This document shows positions 34,051 through 47,381 of a stretch of 64,000 nucleotides of DNA, in pieces. The position numbers and the translations under genes are program-made. The stretch's first letter is position 1, and each line of letters opens with the position of its first letter. This DNA comes from Allolobophora icterica (lineage: Eukaryota; Annelida; Clitellata; Crassiclitellata; Lumbricidae): assembly GCA_963556255.1 (NCBI GenBank), contig OY744607.1:799001-863000 (forward strand). The letters run 5' to 3'. The notes under the pieces were generated by a model. The model did no database searches, was not told where the DNA came from, and worked only from the letters and a program-made list of their open reading frames with translations.

Positions 34051-34980
34051 CTTATTAAGCTAAGTTACTGTGTCAATTAGAGTCGTCCGACAAGAGATCC
34101 GAGTAGAACTGGGGACGTGTTGTTCGTTAGCCCACTGAGGACCTCCTCGTTCAACGCAGTAGGAATATGTCACCCGCTGCTCATACAATGGAAGCGAAAG
34201 TACAAAGAGGGAAATGGTCAACGAGACTAGTATTTATGATGGCCCATGGAAAAGGAGGGGCGGAGGGAGACTGGGCAGGAGGGAGGCAGGGAAGTCCTGG
34301 TTGCACTGGTTTTGTGTGCTGTGAGCCGTGGCTCTTGTTCCGGGTGGAACGAAAAGGGTGGGAAAGGACATCAACCTAGTTTTTCCGTCATAAATCGTAT
34401 TTTGCTCTCATGTCTCAGAGCACCATTCCGCACTCCATGTCTAGTAGGAGCACGTGCTAGTGTGATTAGTACAACCGCGGCGGCTGATATAAATGTCTGG
34501 CACTTTCGTCTGCGGAACGAAATTCCGCCACTGCATGTCCATGCTTTAGTGCCAGGCAATGCCAGTCCCAAGCCTGGATGAAGGAGGAGGGCGACGATGA
34601 TGATCTTTGTTATCACACAGTGTCGTTAAACTGAAACTACTATATACTGCCGGACGGTTTCTGTTTAGGCACTTGGTAAGCCCAGATTAACGCCTGACTG
34701 TGCTGCAGTGCTAGACAGCCGATGCCTGTGTTTACGGTGGCGGCACTGGTCTCTGCCTGTTGCAGACATTAATGGGAAGAGGGTGATGTTAGTTGGATAT
34801 CAGTTGCTGTGCTATGGTTGGTGGCGTTGGGTGTTGATGTTGGTCTATGTTAAGGAATGATCGGAGTTCAGTTAGGATGGATTCAAAGGTGGATCATGGG
34901 AAAATGTGCAGCCTATGACAGAAATGCTCCTCCGACTGTTTGCCCCGGGTTTTTAACCCCAGGTGGACTGCTGCTGCCGA
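34051..34980. other. Gene-free stretch
   Basis: No gene or repeat family recognised. Confidence 0.4.
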
Positions 34981-34984
34981 GGAG

Positions 34985-35138
34985 ATGCACGCAGACAGAA
35001 ACACAGACGGAGAGAAAGACAGACAAACGGATAGAGACAGAGAAAGACAGACACGCGGATAGAGACAGAGAAACCCAGATCGAGACATACATACAGACAG
35101 ATACACAGAGGAAGATTAACAGGGGCAGAGACATGAAC

Positions 35139-35190
<52 letters not shown>
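34985..35190. repeat. GACA-type tract and (GA)n microsatellite
   Basis: AGACAGA-type low complexity followed by a pure (AG)n run at 35141-35189. Confidence 0.9.
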
Positions 35191-35191
<1 letters not shown>

Positions 35192-35399
35192 CTCTAATAC
35201 GTTTATTACCGTACTAAAACCTGACAGGCAACAGGGCCTAAGAGCGGCCAATGACCCACCGACCGACCGTCCCTTCGTCCGTTTGATCCGCAGCAAGGGC
35301 GACCTGCCTGTGGTCACGTGTTGTGCCAAGGCCCACCGCAGAGGAGACCCTGTAGAATTATTGGACTCGCCGTTGGACTCGCCGAAATCTTAAACAGTT

Positions 35400-35945
35400 T
35401 TTGTTTATTGAACTTTGGCTGGTTTCAGCTGACTGTCGATTAATTCGCATCAACTGCGTCGCCTCATTGTCTTGGACTCTGGCCAAATTCTCTTATCTGT
35501 TGGGCCTCGCTTCCCAACGTCATTCTTCCTCTTCCCTCTGCCTCTCTCTGTCTCTCTTGACTCTGCCTTTTTCTGTCTTGGACCGTTCTAGGGAGACTTA
35601 ATCACATCTGCTCTTCGTTTTCTACACTGGCTTCCTGTTTTAAGCATATCTACTTTAAGCTGGCACCCCCATGTTCAATGGACAGTGGAAGGTAATCATC
35701 TGCCATTATCTACTTTTAATCCACGGTTACACCCTGTACCTCTTTTAAAGGCCGCTCCTCTCTTCCATCAGCATCTGCTGGAAAGCATGTTGTTCCTGAT
35801 ACAAGTCTTGTCTTTGGCCGGCGTTCATTCACAGTTGCTAGTCCCTCCTTCATCTGGAACTGTGGCCCACCTCGTGTTTTCCACTCTTCCACTGGGAATG
35901 TCTTTCACTGTAAACTGAAACCTTACTTCCTCTTCTTCCAGTCAT
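35400..35945 (+). mobile_element. LINE 3' fragment
   Basis: Frameshifted plus-strand coding remnants read ITSALRFLHWLPV, the widely shared 'LHWLPV' segment of non-LTR reverse transcriptases, followed by a decayed C-terminal region (HLPLSTFNPRLHPVPLL). A related copy lies at 43560-43835. Confidence 0.7.
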
Positions 35946-36044
35946 TGTACGATTTATAATATTCGCCCGGATTCATTGAGCATTTCTGAACTTTTGTAAG
36001 GAGAGGGCCTTATCAGATTAAAGTTGTAGACTGTGCTGTAAATT

Positions 36045-36290
36045 GTAATGCGTAATTGTAATCTGACATTTATAAAGCACCACTTCGGGTAAAAACTCGT
36101 CAGTGGCGCTCCCGAACCAGTGAAACTGATGTAGAATAATTCAGACTTGAGGTGGTTGCGAAAATGTGGAAGGGACAAATTGAGAGTCAAGGGACAAACG
36201 ATATAACTATTCGAAAGATTGTGGTTGTAAGAAATCAGATTAAGACTGCAATACGTCACTTGAGGAACAACAGCCGGTGGCAATTAATCT
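36045..36290 (-). mobile_element. LINE 3' fragment
   Basis: The minus-strand end includes GGTGCTTTATAAATGTC with the TTACAATTACG tail, plus the GGGAGCGCCACTGACGAG segment shared with the copies at 22716 and 55852. Confidence 0.55.
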
Positions 36291-36610
36291 CTAGTTCCTC
36301 CTCCTCCTCCTCCTTCGTTTGCGGTGTTTGTCGGACAAAATATACAGTGTATAGCACAAGCGAAAAACTCGTATAGAGTCGGTTGCGCCCCCTACTTGGC
36401 TGTAGGACAGCAATTAAAAACAGAAACAGAGCTTAGACCATCAGAGTGATCAGACCCCACTCTCCCCCAGTAGGTCATCGGTCACCTGAACTTCGATTAT
36501 TTTAATCGTCGATTTATCCGTCGTGCTCTTCAGTGATTGGCTGGCGTCCAGGCGCACGGCCAGTGACGTCAGAACAGCGCAACATGTTCGTAAACGTGAT
36601 TGCTACGCCG

Positions 36611-36776
<166 letters not shown>

Positions 36777-36839
36777 GACCTTAATTTCAGATCATGACGA
36801 TGTCAAACACGATCTGACGTGCAACGTTTATAGTCGTAG

Positions 36840-36905
36840 GACACACACACACGCACACACACACACACACCGACACACACACACACACACACACCGACAC
36901 ACACG
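36840..36905. repeat. (CA)n microsatellite
   Basis: CACACA run with CGACAC interruptions. Confidence 0.9.
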
Positions 36906-38015
36906 CGGCTCGCTGGTTCTGTTCTCGGCTTTCTTCCTGCCCCTCTCCCACCTTCTGCTGTTGTTCGCTCAGAGCAGCAGCAGGCATCAGGAGAAGCGGA
37001 AATGCAGACAGCTGGAATCGCCCTTCTTCTTCAGGGGATATTCCGGGCAGAAAACATTGGTCTATATTTTCCCATTTCGACGACGAGTGTGGACCCCGCG
37101 TTGGCGTGTTTGTCGTATCCACCCCTACGCGAGACAATGCACGATGCGGCTGCAGTGTATGTCGTATAGACGGCTAAGAAGAACCGCGTGCTGGGTCAAA
37201 TGTAGGCGCAACAATGAAGGACCATTAGTAAGATGAAACGCTTGTTGTTGCTTGGAATCAGCTTACCGTCGAGATTGTGGTCTTTAAAAGCTGCAAGACT
37301 CGGAACATCAGCCAATTTGACATGTGATTAAGTCCACGGCTGATGAAAGGCTGTTCCTTCCTCCTGTGTACCTGTTCTGTAGTCCCTCCTGCATTTCCTC
37401 TTGCTCTACTTACTCGTTCACCCTCATTCGCCGGAAACAGGCAGAAATTCGCTGCTTTGAGGGTAAATGATTGTACTTTGTGTGTTGCTGTTGTGGGTTT
37501 GATGTCGTTGCTGCTAAGAGGAAGTGGTCAGCTTCTGCAGTTTCTGGCCAGGTATATTGGAACCGTGACAGACAAATAGCATTAAAGGAGGATCTATACA
37601 ACGGTTGGTTTTCCAAGGGGCGCTGTCAGTTTCTATGGCTACCCCTCGTGTCGGTTGCCGTGGCAACCTTCCAGTTGCTATGACGACAGCCTGTCAGTTG
37701 CTACGGCAGTCTGTCGTCAGTTGATAGTGTATTGCGTCAGTTGCTATGGCGACCACCTGCCAGCTGCTGTGTCCAATGAGGAGGATGTTTGGTGGTTGTG
37801 GAATTGAAGCGTCTGTCGGCAGGAGGCGCTTTGGAACGGAGATTTGGAGGAGGGAGCGGAACAGGGGGTGCATCTGGAAATCGTGTCGTAGTCCGGTAAA
37901 CAGGAAATGTCGGCTTTTCTTGATGAGCTTTCAACCAACACTAGATTATTCTGTTGTGTAGATAGTTCATGCAGTGCACGAACTAACTGTCCAACCAGTC
38001 AATATCTCTAGTCAT
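36906..38015. other. Gene-free stretch with an RFX-type palindrome
   Basis: No exon recognised. GGTTGCCGTGGCAACC at 37653-37668 is a perfect palindrome of RFX X-box form, and CAGTTGCTATGGCGAC-like variants follow to 37755. Confidence 0.4.
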
Positions 38016-38019
38016 TTAA

Positions 38020-38330
<311 letters not shown>

Positions 38331-39140
38331 GGTTGCTTTACTAAGCTGGGTCTTTTCAATTTTGCGTGGCCAACGTCGTCGTCCAAGTGGTTTTGTTTTT
38401 CAATGGCTTTGCGATGACTGCGTCAAGTGACAACGTTGGTCCAGCATTCAAATGAACGACGACGACGTATACATACGACTGACAGTCGCCATCTTGGTCG
38501 GGGGAGGGGCGGACGAGGGGGACGGTGGGCGAGGGGGACGGTGGGTGAGTGGGCGTTGAGCCTGACAGGTAAACCTGGCGCTAGTGACGGATGGTTGTTT
38601 ACGAGGCGCAGACGATGATAAGTGACGACTGACAGAGGCCATAAATAGTTAATAAGGATTATAATTGGATATTATCTTAAAACTACGTCAACAGACAATT
38701 ACTACCTGTCCTGCATAGCTTTTCTTTTATCTTTTGTCTGGTCTACAGGTGAATCGAAGCTCAGATGGCAACCGGTCCATTTTCTTCAGTTTATTTTAGG
38801 AATAAACTTTGAATGCTGATTATTAATATATTAAGAAAAGTGATCGTCATACGATCGCTTGCATCTTTAACAATTCAGGAAACGTTTTCTGCTCACTTGT
38901 GAGTTGCTTGTGAGTTGCTTAACATAAAAGCAATTGCTCTGGTATACATACATACATGCATAGTTGCATACATACATTGCATACATACATTCAGTGTGTA
39001 TTGCTGTTGTGATGTTTGTATGTGATTTTATCAGCTAATCTTGGTGAATCTGATTTAGTGTTTGTTGTTTGGAATGATGTATAAATGCAGTGCAGTAAAT
39101 ATAATAGGAAATTGATAAACGCCCCTTTGAGGTGTCTACT
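38331..39140. other. Gene-free stretch
   Basis: Includes a GGGGGACGGTGGGCGAG duplication at about 38510-38545 and a CATACATACATGCA patch at about 38945. No exon recognised. Confidence 0.4.
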
Positions 39141-39144
39141 GACT

Positions 39145-39418
39145 GGAGAGCCTTTTGTGATGCTCTTGTGGTAAGCGTGCTCAGCTGACTTGGGTTCTAA
39201 CCCAGCTAGGGCAGGCAGAGAATTGTTTAGGGATGACGGTCCATCTGCCCCACCCCTAGCCAACTCAGCTGTAATGAGTACGCTGTTGGTGGGGAGATGA
39301 GAGGGCGAGGGAGAGGACTGGCCACCCACGCTCATATGCCGAGGCTAAGAAAATTAAGACATTTCATATACATGGCTGTCCCTCAGGATTAGCTTATAAG
39401 GGCCTGATGATCTTCTTC
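39145..39418 (+). mobile_element. SINE family 1
   Basis: Head decayed (GTGGTAAGCGTGCTCAGCTG, B-box-like GGTTCTAACCC). The body has CCAACTCAGCTGTAATGAGT and CATATGCCGAGGCTAAGAAA, with the tail CATGGCTGTCCCTCAGGATT. Confidence 0.85.
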
Positions 39419-39959
39419 TCTGATTAGGCATCTGCTTAATTTCTTTCATCCGGTGGTCAGTGATGGTCACTATAGCGGTCAGTTGCGGAGACTGGACATC
39501 ATTAAGGACAGAGCGTGTAATTGTACTAACATCCAGGGATATTGTCAGGGGAGGATGCTGTTCGTGGGTGGCCGCCGCGGTGACCTTCTGTTGATGTTGG
39601 ACCCGGTTTTATGAGTTTTGTGGCATTTCAATTGTTCCCTTGGTTTAAAAAACGCGTAGGTGGCAGACAAAGGGAGCAGTGAGCAGTCGTAGACCTGGAA
39701 TGAACAATTGTCTCACTCTCTGGAGATGATGGCCTATTGTCAGATGGTGGAGACAGTGAACCCCACGGATGCAGTCTGTCAATTAATTGAGTTGACAATA
39801 CTTGCGCTTCATAACTATAGCATGGCTGTGGAATACTTAGAGTATTAAAAGCAGATTTAGGTTAATGTTACATATTAGAGAACTTAAGCTCAGATCAAAT
39901 GAAATCAGTTAATGACATTTAGTGTCCAACAGTGGACATAGTTTTACGGGATCTCTGAT

Positions 39960-40152
39960 AAGGGCCAGATATATAATATATAATATACAATATATATATA
40001 ATATATATACATATATATATATATAATTATATATATATAATGTATTTGTGTATTTGTAAAGTACGTATATATAATTTATATATATAACTGATATATATCT
40101 GATATATATATATATATCTGTCTGATATATATATATATATATATATATATGT
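39960..40152. repeat. AT-rich (TA)n tract
   Basis: Imperfect ATATATAT with GTGTATTTG and CTGATAT interruptions, immediately left of a SINE family 1 copy. Confidence 0.9.
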
Positions 40153-40393
40153 AGGGTGCCCAGTAGTGTAGTGGTTAGCATGCTGAACTATTGACGGATG
40201 GTCGGGGGTTCAAATCCCCACCAGGGCAGAGATTTGTGTGGAAATTTCTGCTCCATCTGAGCTTCCTAACCAACTCGGCTATAATGAGTACACTGACCGT
40301 ACAATGTAGGTGGGTAGATGAGCGGGCGAGGACTGGCCACTTGCCCTGAGATGCCAAGGCTAAGAAAATGAAGAAAGGGACTGCTCTTCTTTT
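40153..40393 (+). mobile_element. SINE family 1, intact head
   Basis: A box in GTAGTGTAGTGGTTAGCATG and B box GGTTCAAATCCCC are intact, giving the best copy of the tRNA-like promoter in the window. The body follows to AAGGCTAAGAAAATGAAG, ending AAAGGGACTGCTCTTCTTTT. Confidence 0.9.
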
Positions 40394-40789
40394 ATATATA
40401 TACATATATAAAATATATATATATAATATGTTATTTTGCATAGTTTCAGAATCTCTGTATTGATTGATGTAGCAGCTTTGAGAAGTTCATGTGAAATTAT
40501 AGATGTGATATAATTATATGATTGTTTTGATTGATGCTATGATATAATGGACTTACTATGAACTGCGCAATTAGAAGAGAGATTACGTCAGTTGTTATGT
40601 TCGAAAGGTCGTGGCTACAAACGAAGGCGGCGGTTGAAAGGAGTTCAGTTAAAGTCTCGGTTAGTAAGTAAGGATGTCTTTTGGGTGTTGCTTGATGTGC
40701 ATTCAGATGTGGGGGGTGTCGTAAATGTCCGGTTAAGATTTCTCCCTCTCTGCTCGCTTTCTATCGGAAGAAGAGGAGCCAATACAGAA

Positions 40790-40915
40790 GCTTGCGTCAG
40801 AGGCAGCCATGTGTATGAAGTGTTGGCGACTTCATTTTTCTTAGCCTCGGCATATGAGGGGACGGTGGCCAGTCCTCTCACTTGCAGTTTCATCTTCCCA
40901 CCGACAGTGTAAAAA
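40790..40915 (-). mobile_element. SINE family 1, 3' part
   Basis: The minus-strand body segment contains CATATGCCGAGGCTAAGAAA and the GGGAAGATGAAACTGCAAG segment. Confidence 0.75.
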
Positions 40916-40984
40916 GTAGTAGGTCCCATAATCCCACAAGTGGGACGTTGGGGAGCACTTGTTTCCTTTTCAAGGCCCTTGAAC

Positions 40985-41180
40985 CTAGTAAAGTATAATA
41001 ATGCTTGATCTCAATACAGCTTGGTTTTGGTTTGCCATCAGTTGATGCCTTCTTTGTTCGTTAGACACCGGCGCGATATGCGCAAGGAACTTGTCCAGGG
41101 TCGTTGTTCGGAGTCGAACCCGCGACCGCATGGTCATCAACCAAACGCATTTACCAATAGACCATCGTGTGCTGATAGTG
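40985..41180 (-). mobile_element. tRNA-derived SINE, family 3
   Basis: The minus-strand head reads CGATGGTCTATTGGTAAATG (A box) and GCGGGTTCGACTCC (B box). The body has CATATCGCGCCGGTGTCTAA and GGCAAACCAAAACCAAGCTG. Compare the hAT-split copy at 15158-15655. Confidence 0.75.
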
Positions 41181-41344
41181 GACAATAGTGGAACACAGGG
41201 AGACATATATACGTATGAGGGGGAGAAACCCAGAGAATATGGAGGGTCACTTTCCAACCCACCCTACCAACCAACCATTCCAGTTTTCGATGCCACTCTG
41301 TCTGACTCCGTAGAGCGGCCATTCTTGTTTGATAAGCGCAACAT

Positions 41345-41400
41345 CATCATCAGCAGCAGCAGCAATAGCAGCAAGAGAGGCATCAGCATCAGTGATGATA
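41345..41400. repeat. (CAT)n/(CAG)n tract
   Basis: CATCATCATCAGCAGCAGCAGCA-type short trinucleotide run. Confidence 0.8.
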
Positions 41401-41879
41401 AGACGTTGTTCTCTGGTTGCTTTCAACGGACAGACTCTCTTGCATTCCCCGCCAGTGACGTCCAACATGCCTTTCTAAACGAACCGCAGCCGAATGACTT
41501 TGGTACGCGCTCACCCCTTGCAAAATATTTACAGTAGCCATGCACGGCCCACTTGACGCTCCCATCCGATGACCCAACGGATGCAATGCCTACGAGTGGG
41601 TGGGTAGCCCTCTTTATGCAAGTCCCCATGAATGGCCTTGGCCGCCATCCTATATGACTGGGTGGTAACTCTGTTTTGCTCTCAGCCAAGGAGGGCTAGA
41701 TGGAGGACATATGCAATGTCTACGGTTGGGTGGGTAGCCCTGTTCATGCTTCCAGCCTCCATCCCCCCCCCCGACCCGATGCTAGTAGGCCTATGAGTGG
41801 GTGAGTAAGCAGGGTTGGCAAGTTGTTGCCGGCCACCGCTTATGACCGATTTCTGCCATGGCAATAACCTTCTCCTCTA

Positions 41880-42062
41880 AAGCGTTTTGACAAAACTGGC
41901 AAACCCTCTTGGCAAAAACCTCTTGGCAAAAATGACAAAACCTTTTAGCAAAACTGGCAAAAACCTCTTGGCAAAAGTGGCAAAACCTCTTGTAAAAAAT
42001 GGCAAAACCTCTTGGCAAAAATGACAAAAAACCTGTTGGCAAAAATGTCAAAAACACCTCTT
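41880..42062. repeat. 22-24-bp minisatellite (CCTCTTGGCAAAAATG)
   Basis: About eight units built on CCTCTTGGCAAAAATGACAAAA. Confidence 0.9.
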
Positions 42063-43270
42063 CTCATAAATTGAAACTATAAATTATTGTGGTAATAAAA
42101 TATGGAATCTTCACAGTTAGCTTTATTTTTTATTTATCTGGCTTGCTACTTTACAGGGTTGATTGATTTAAATATATCACGATTTAAATCAATCAATTTT
42201 TTCGTAATAAAAATCACTTGATTTAAATAGCCATCATATAGATTTAGTGCAGTAGTTTTAATTTCTCACAAGAAACATTTATTTTAACTGTGCAGTCTGT
42301 CCAGTGAAATATGATTTTCATTTGTCTTGTCCGTACTTCGGAAGTAACCGTTTTTACCAATGTCTCGGCAGAAATAGGTTTTTGCCGGTATTAACCCAGA
42401 CCTGAGGGTAAGTTGCCCATCCCAGGACCCTAGAGGTGGTGTGGATAACTGTCAAGGAGGTACGGTACTTATAATATAATAATAATTATAATAGGGCAAT
42501 TTGTATAGCGCCGTAGCACAGCCGAAACGGAAGGAAGGGGCACTGCACATGAGCTCAAAAACTCAGTGGGAGTCATATGATTGTTTCGTGTCATGTGTGA
42601 CATCTGTTGGAATTGTAAAAAGTACTGCCGTAAGCATGAAATGCGGAAGAAGCCTTAGAAGCGTTGGCTGTTTATAGTAGAATTTGATTGGAAGCTTTAC
42701 GACTTCTCTGCTTCCCGCTCTAGTTGTTTTTTGCTCGATGTTTTGCAGTTACGACCTATTTCAATAACGCAACATCATCGTCTAGTGGTTATCGTGATGT
42801 ATTGTCAGTCGTATGGTTATAGGTTATGGTTATATATTAGGGCTCAGAAGATCCGTGGCAGGGATGAAATTTGTTATATCTCGACTCCACTTGGACCCAT
42901 GGTCATCTCAGCTATAGGCTGTCAGCGCTCGTGAATAGAATGTTGAACTGTGAATGGTTTGCATTGGGTGGAGGTGGGGGGCTGGCCTGTTGTCCTGTGT
43001 TGTCCTCTGCAACGACTTAAGTTAAAAGGACATAGGATGATGGTGGCCTTGGTCCATTGCAGAAGGTGTTGGCTGAGCCAGTCTTGACTCTGATGAGGGG
43101 CCTGAGTTATTTTCTGGCCAGGAAGAAAGTATTGGTGTCTCCTCCTCTCCATAAGAGTCGAGGAAACGTAGTGGAAGAGCGTCTGGAAGGAGGTCTTGAC
43201 TTCCATTGGCTACTGCTTCTTTTCTATAATATAATACATGGGCTATGTAATATGAGTCAAGTAGGTACGT
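42063..43270. other. Gene-free stretch with a strong hairpin
   Basis: GATTGATTTAAAT and ATTTAAATCAATC at about 42162-42196 form a 13-bp inverted repeat with an 8-base loop. It starts with CAGGGTTGATTGATT, which resembles a hAT end, but no matching right end was found. Confidence 0.4.
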
Positions 43271-43279
43271 TTGTAAACT

Positions 43280-43410
43280 TTGTATGTATGTATGTATGCA
43301 TGTACTTATCTGTGTGTGTATGTATGTATGTATGTATGTATGTATGTATGTATGTATGTATGTATGTATGTATGTATGTATGTATCTCTGTGTGTGTGTG
43401 TTTGTGTGAA
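43280..43410. repeat. (TGTA)n microsatellite
   Basis: Nearly pure TATG run 43316-43384. Confidence 0.95.
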
Positions 43411-43559
43411 CAGTTGCATAATGCTTTTAACAACTTCAAGTATGTGCTGTATAAATATGTTATTGTGTATGGGGTAGGGTGGGGTGGGGGATGGGGTGGG
43501 TTAGCAGATAAGGAGATCTAAGGGAATGTGTTTGTACCAAGTTAGCATCTACAAAGCAG

Positions 43560-43835
43560 GTGCCAATCATCTGCCATGCTACTTATCATCCGTGGTTACA
43601 CCCTGTACCTCTTCTCTTAAAGGCAGATCCTCTCTTCGATCTGCTTCTGCTGGGAAATATGTCGTTCCTGGTACACGTCTTGTCTTTGGTCGGCGTTTCT
43701 TCACAGTTGCCGGTTCCTTCTTCATCTGGAGTTACTCTCTGCCTCCTCATCTTCGCAACTCTTCCATTGGGACTGTCTTTCTCTTAAAACGGAATTCTTC
43801 TTCTTCCCTCTTCCACATCAGTGTTTACGATTCGC
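43560..43835 (+). mobile_element. LINE 3' fragment
   Basis: One frame reads RSSLRSASAGKYVVPGTRLV and FGRRFFTVAGSFFIWSYSLP. This matches the late region of a non-LTR reverse transcriptase. It is the same family as 35400-35945. Confidence 0.75.
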
Positions 43836-44064
43836 AATGTTTCCTGTTGCTTACTATGCGGAGGGCATTATTAAAGTGCAAATCCCTAAGGGTTAGGGTT
43901 GGGGCTAAGGCAACAATCTTCCTCTGAACAGCCCACCCATTCCTGCTAACTCGACCCAAGTTATAACAATCGTTTCATCCGACGCATCTGTTTAACTGCC
44001 TTGTGTAGCCATATGTGCACAGCGCTTTTGACAGATTTCTAAGAAATGCCCTCGGTAAAAGCCA

Positions 44065-44310
44065 AGAAACATACGTACATACATACATGCATACATATGC
44101 ATATGCACTTGCAGCATACATACATACGTACATGCTTATTTACATACGTGCATGAATACATACACGTATACATACGCACATGCATACTTTTATACATACA
44201 TGCATGCATGCACACATACATGCATACTTACGTACATGCATACATACATACGTGCATAAATACATACATGATGCATACATGCATTCATACATGTATACAC
44301 TGTATTTGTG
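44065..44310. repeat. CATACATG low-complexity tract
   Basis: Imperfect TACATACATGCA repeats. Confidence 0.85.
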
Positions 44311-44944
44311 CTTTTGTATTCGATCAGAACTGCTTCTCGGTCGTTTTTTATGATGCCTTTATTGGCCGGATGTGTTGTTTCTCGATCGACGCTCACCTTC
44401 ATAACTGAACTTCTGTTAGTCTTGTAATTAACGAAAGCCTAATTATGCCTCAGCCGAACGGACCCTCCCTCTCCCATGCATTCGACCCCCATAGATCCTG
44501 CCACAGGTTGTCATAACAACAGCAACAACTGAAGCCCTGTTAGGTTCTGTTGTGTATAGCAGCGGGTGGCGGAATCTCTCCCTCCTATGGTTTCTCTTTC
44601 GTCGAATTTCTCTCACCTTGGGCGGCGACTTCTGTTAGACTCGAAAGACGTCGTTGTAGGTATTCTCAGTGTCCTGCCATGTGTATGTTTGTTTGTTTGT
44701 TTGTTTGTATCCTGTTCTGAAGTGATGCTGTTTCATGAAGCACATGTCGTGAGCCACAGGGACCAGAACGAACCCCCCCCCAACCCACTCAATCGGGCCT
44801 AACCCTTTGAAAGTACGATGGCTGAAGACGGGTTTACCTTAACTGGTTCAACGTCAACATCATTATCAGCAGTTTTAGAATTTTTGGCCTAATTATTCGT
44901 TAAATGGTTTATTAATCGGGCGTACGAGTATTGTCTAGTGGTGT

Positions 44945-45090
44945 TTGACAGACAGACAGACAGACAGACAAACAAACACACAGACAGACACAAACAAACG
45001 GACACAAACTGAGACAGATAGACAGACACAGACAGACACAGGCACACATACAGACAAAGACAAACACGGAGAGAGAAAGAGAGACTGGGC
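44945..45090. repeat. GACA-type tract
   Basis: ACAGACAGACAA units leading into AGAGAGAAAGAGAGA. Confidence 0.85.
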
Positions 45091-45189
45091 GGGATTTTTA
45101 GCACACGTCTTGATGTTGTTTTGTGCAAGTGTCCTAATAATTCATCTTTGTTCGCTCTTTCGACCGGGGGCAGAGGGGGGGGGGCGACC

Positions 45190-45220
<31 letters not shown>

Positions 45221-45499
45221 ATTTTTGTTATAGGAGGACGGTGTCGACGTCAATGGCCTTTGTTTATGCATCTGGGCGCTGACATATAATGCAGCCGACT
45301 TGAGGCTTTTTTAAATAAGTAATTGACGGAGGACCTCTGACCGGATCTAGCGATCTCTGCTGATCTCATCTGGTCATGATCTACTGAGTGCCTCTCTTTG
45401 AAGGAACCATGATGCTCAAGACATCCGTCGATTGATCAGAGCCAACTTCACGACTCTCTTATAAAGCAGAAGGAATTAGCAGAATTCAGTTGTAACACG

Positions 45500-45830
45500 T
45501 AGTCACACAGACAGGCAGACACACACAGACAGACACACAGACACACACACACACAGATAGACACACAGACAGACACACAGACAGAGACACACAGACAGAG
45601 ATACAGACAGAGACACAAACAGAGACACTCAGACAGACAGAGACACAGAGACACAGACAGAGAAAGCGAGACAGAGACACACAGATAGACACAGACAGAG
45701 ACACAGACAGAGACATACAGACAGAGACACACAGACAGAGACAGAGACACAGACAGCGACACACAGACAGAGACACAGACAGCGACACAGACAGACACAC
45801 AGACCCAGAGAAAGAGAGAGACATTTGATG
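45500..45830. repeat. ACAGAC-type tract
   Basis: Long imperfect CACACAGACAGA array; minus-strand Cys/Val/Ser/Leu frames are artefacts. Confidence 0.9.
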
Positions 45831-46161
45831 TGAATTTCTGCGTGACCAGTTGTCAGTGGTTCTTGGACAGTTTAAATATTTAACACCTGCTGCTGCTGCT
45901 GCTGCTGCCTTATCCGTTGTCTCTTTGTCCATCTCTTCTTTGTCCTTCTGATCTTAGTCCTAGTAAGAGAATGACTAAGGACGTTGTCCTATTTAGAAGA
46001 GACCAGTATTTTTGGATATTTTATGATGCATGGTCTCTATACTGCCAGCCCTCGACGGGGGAATCATCCGCCTGCCAGGGTCTGCGTGTTTGCGGGACTC
46101 CTTTTGTCAGCTACCCAAAAGTCGCTATACTGTATACAGTGCCTATCGATACATGCGTAAG

Positions 46162-46167
<6 letters not shown>

Positions 46168-46204
<37 letters not shown>
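46168..46204. repeat. (AT)n microsatellite
   Basis: Pure AT run. Confidence 0.95.
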
Positions 46205-46207
<3 letters not shown>

Positions 46208-46244
46208 CGCGAACGCACACATAATATATTCGGCGTTTTCCAAA

Positions 46245-46338
46245 TGATGAATTATTCATGAGGGCTAGATTGGAATTATGCACAAGGTCTAGATTGTAAT
46301 TATTCATGATGGCTAGATTGTAATTATTCATGAGGGAT
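46245..46338. repeat. Short tandem repeat of TAATTATTCATGAGGGCTAGATTG
   Basis: Three and a half units of about 30 bp with TTCATGA and GCTAGATTG in each; TAATTA cores resemble homeodomain sites. Confidence 0.75.
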
Positions 46339-47380
46339 GCTTTTGTAGGTCTTTGTGTCGTTTGTTGGAAACTTTATCGATTAGTTTACTCGCGAAGGAA
46401 ATCGTCGTTGACGTCACGTGACCAACCAACCCTCGTCTGCTCTGCACTTTAACCGAACATCGATTCATGGCTTGGCATTGTGACGACGAACATATACGGG
46501 CCCTTGGATTAGATTAGATTGGATTGGATTGGATTGGATTGGATTAGATTAGATTAGATTACGTATACATAACACACTGTACAGGACTTCGAAACTGCGT
46601 AACTAAGACTTTGAATGGCTGAGGTGGAAAAGGCGACGAAAATGGCTGGCGTCAGTAATCACTTCTGGCGATGATTACGATGACGATGATGGTTAACTAT
46701 TTCTTTTACTATGGCTTTCAACCATTTTGGTTGTGCGCGGAGCCAAGAACGAACACTGATGCCATTGCATGCGCTGTATACTATTCACCACATGATACGA
46801 ACGATGACATATAACGGGATTCCATTGGGTTTGTAACGACGTGACACAACATGCAGCAGCACGAAATCGTCAGCGCTGACCAGATTAACTGAATGCAGTC
46901 CAAAGGAATGCTACATTAATCAGACGGATTGCGAACGAATGGGTGAGAATAAGTCGCTTCAAGGGTTAGAGCTGCTGCCCTCTGCCGTTGCTCATGACGG
47001 CGCTACCCTCTCATGACAGACACAATTCTAGATAACAAGAGCAGTCAGGACAGAACTTGGCATTTCTCAGAATCTTCTGATTACTGAGGTAGACCTCTCT
47101 CTCACAGACCTCTCTCATTAAAGGCATTCGATCTGTTCCGTTGGATAACTTCCAGTGTTTGACGACGTCTTATGGCTGCCACGGCCGTCGCCGTCGCCCT
47201 CCTACTCTTTACAGGCTTGGAACTGGCAACACTAGACCTCTCAAACAGATTCAGATTTCTGAACACTTTCACCGACCATCGATTCTTGTCTCTGCATTAA
47301 CCATCATCGTCATCGTAATCATCGTGAGAAGTGATTACTGACGCCAGCCATTTGGCGGTGATGGGGACGAGTAGATGATC
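46339..47380. other. Gene-free stretch
   Basis: A (GGATT)n/(AGATT)n pentanucleotide run lies at 46508-46560. No exon recognised. Confidence 0.45.
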
Positions 47381-47381
47381 T

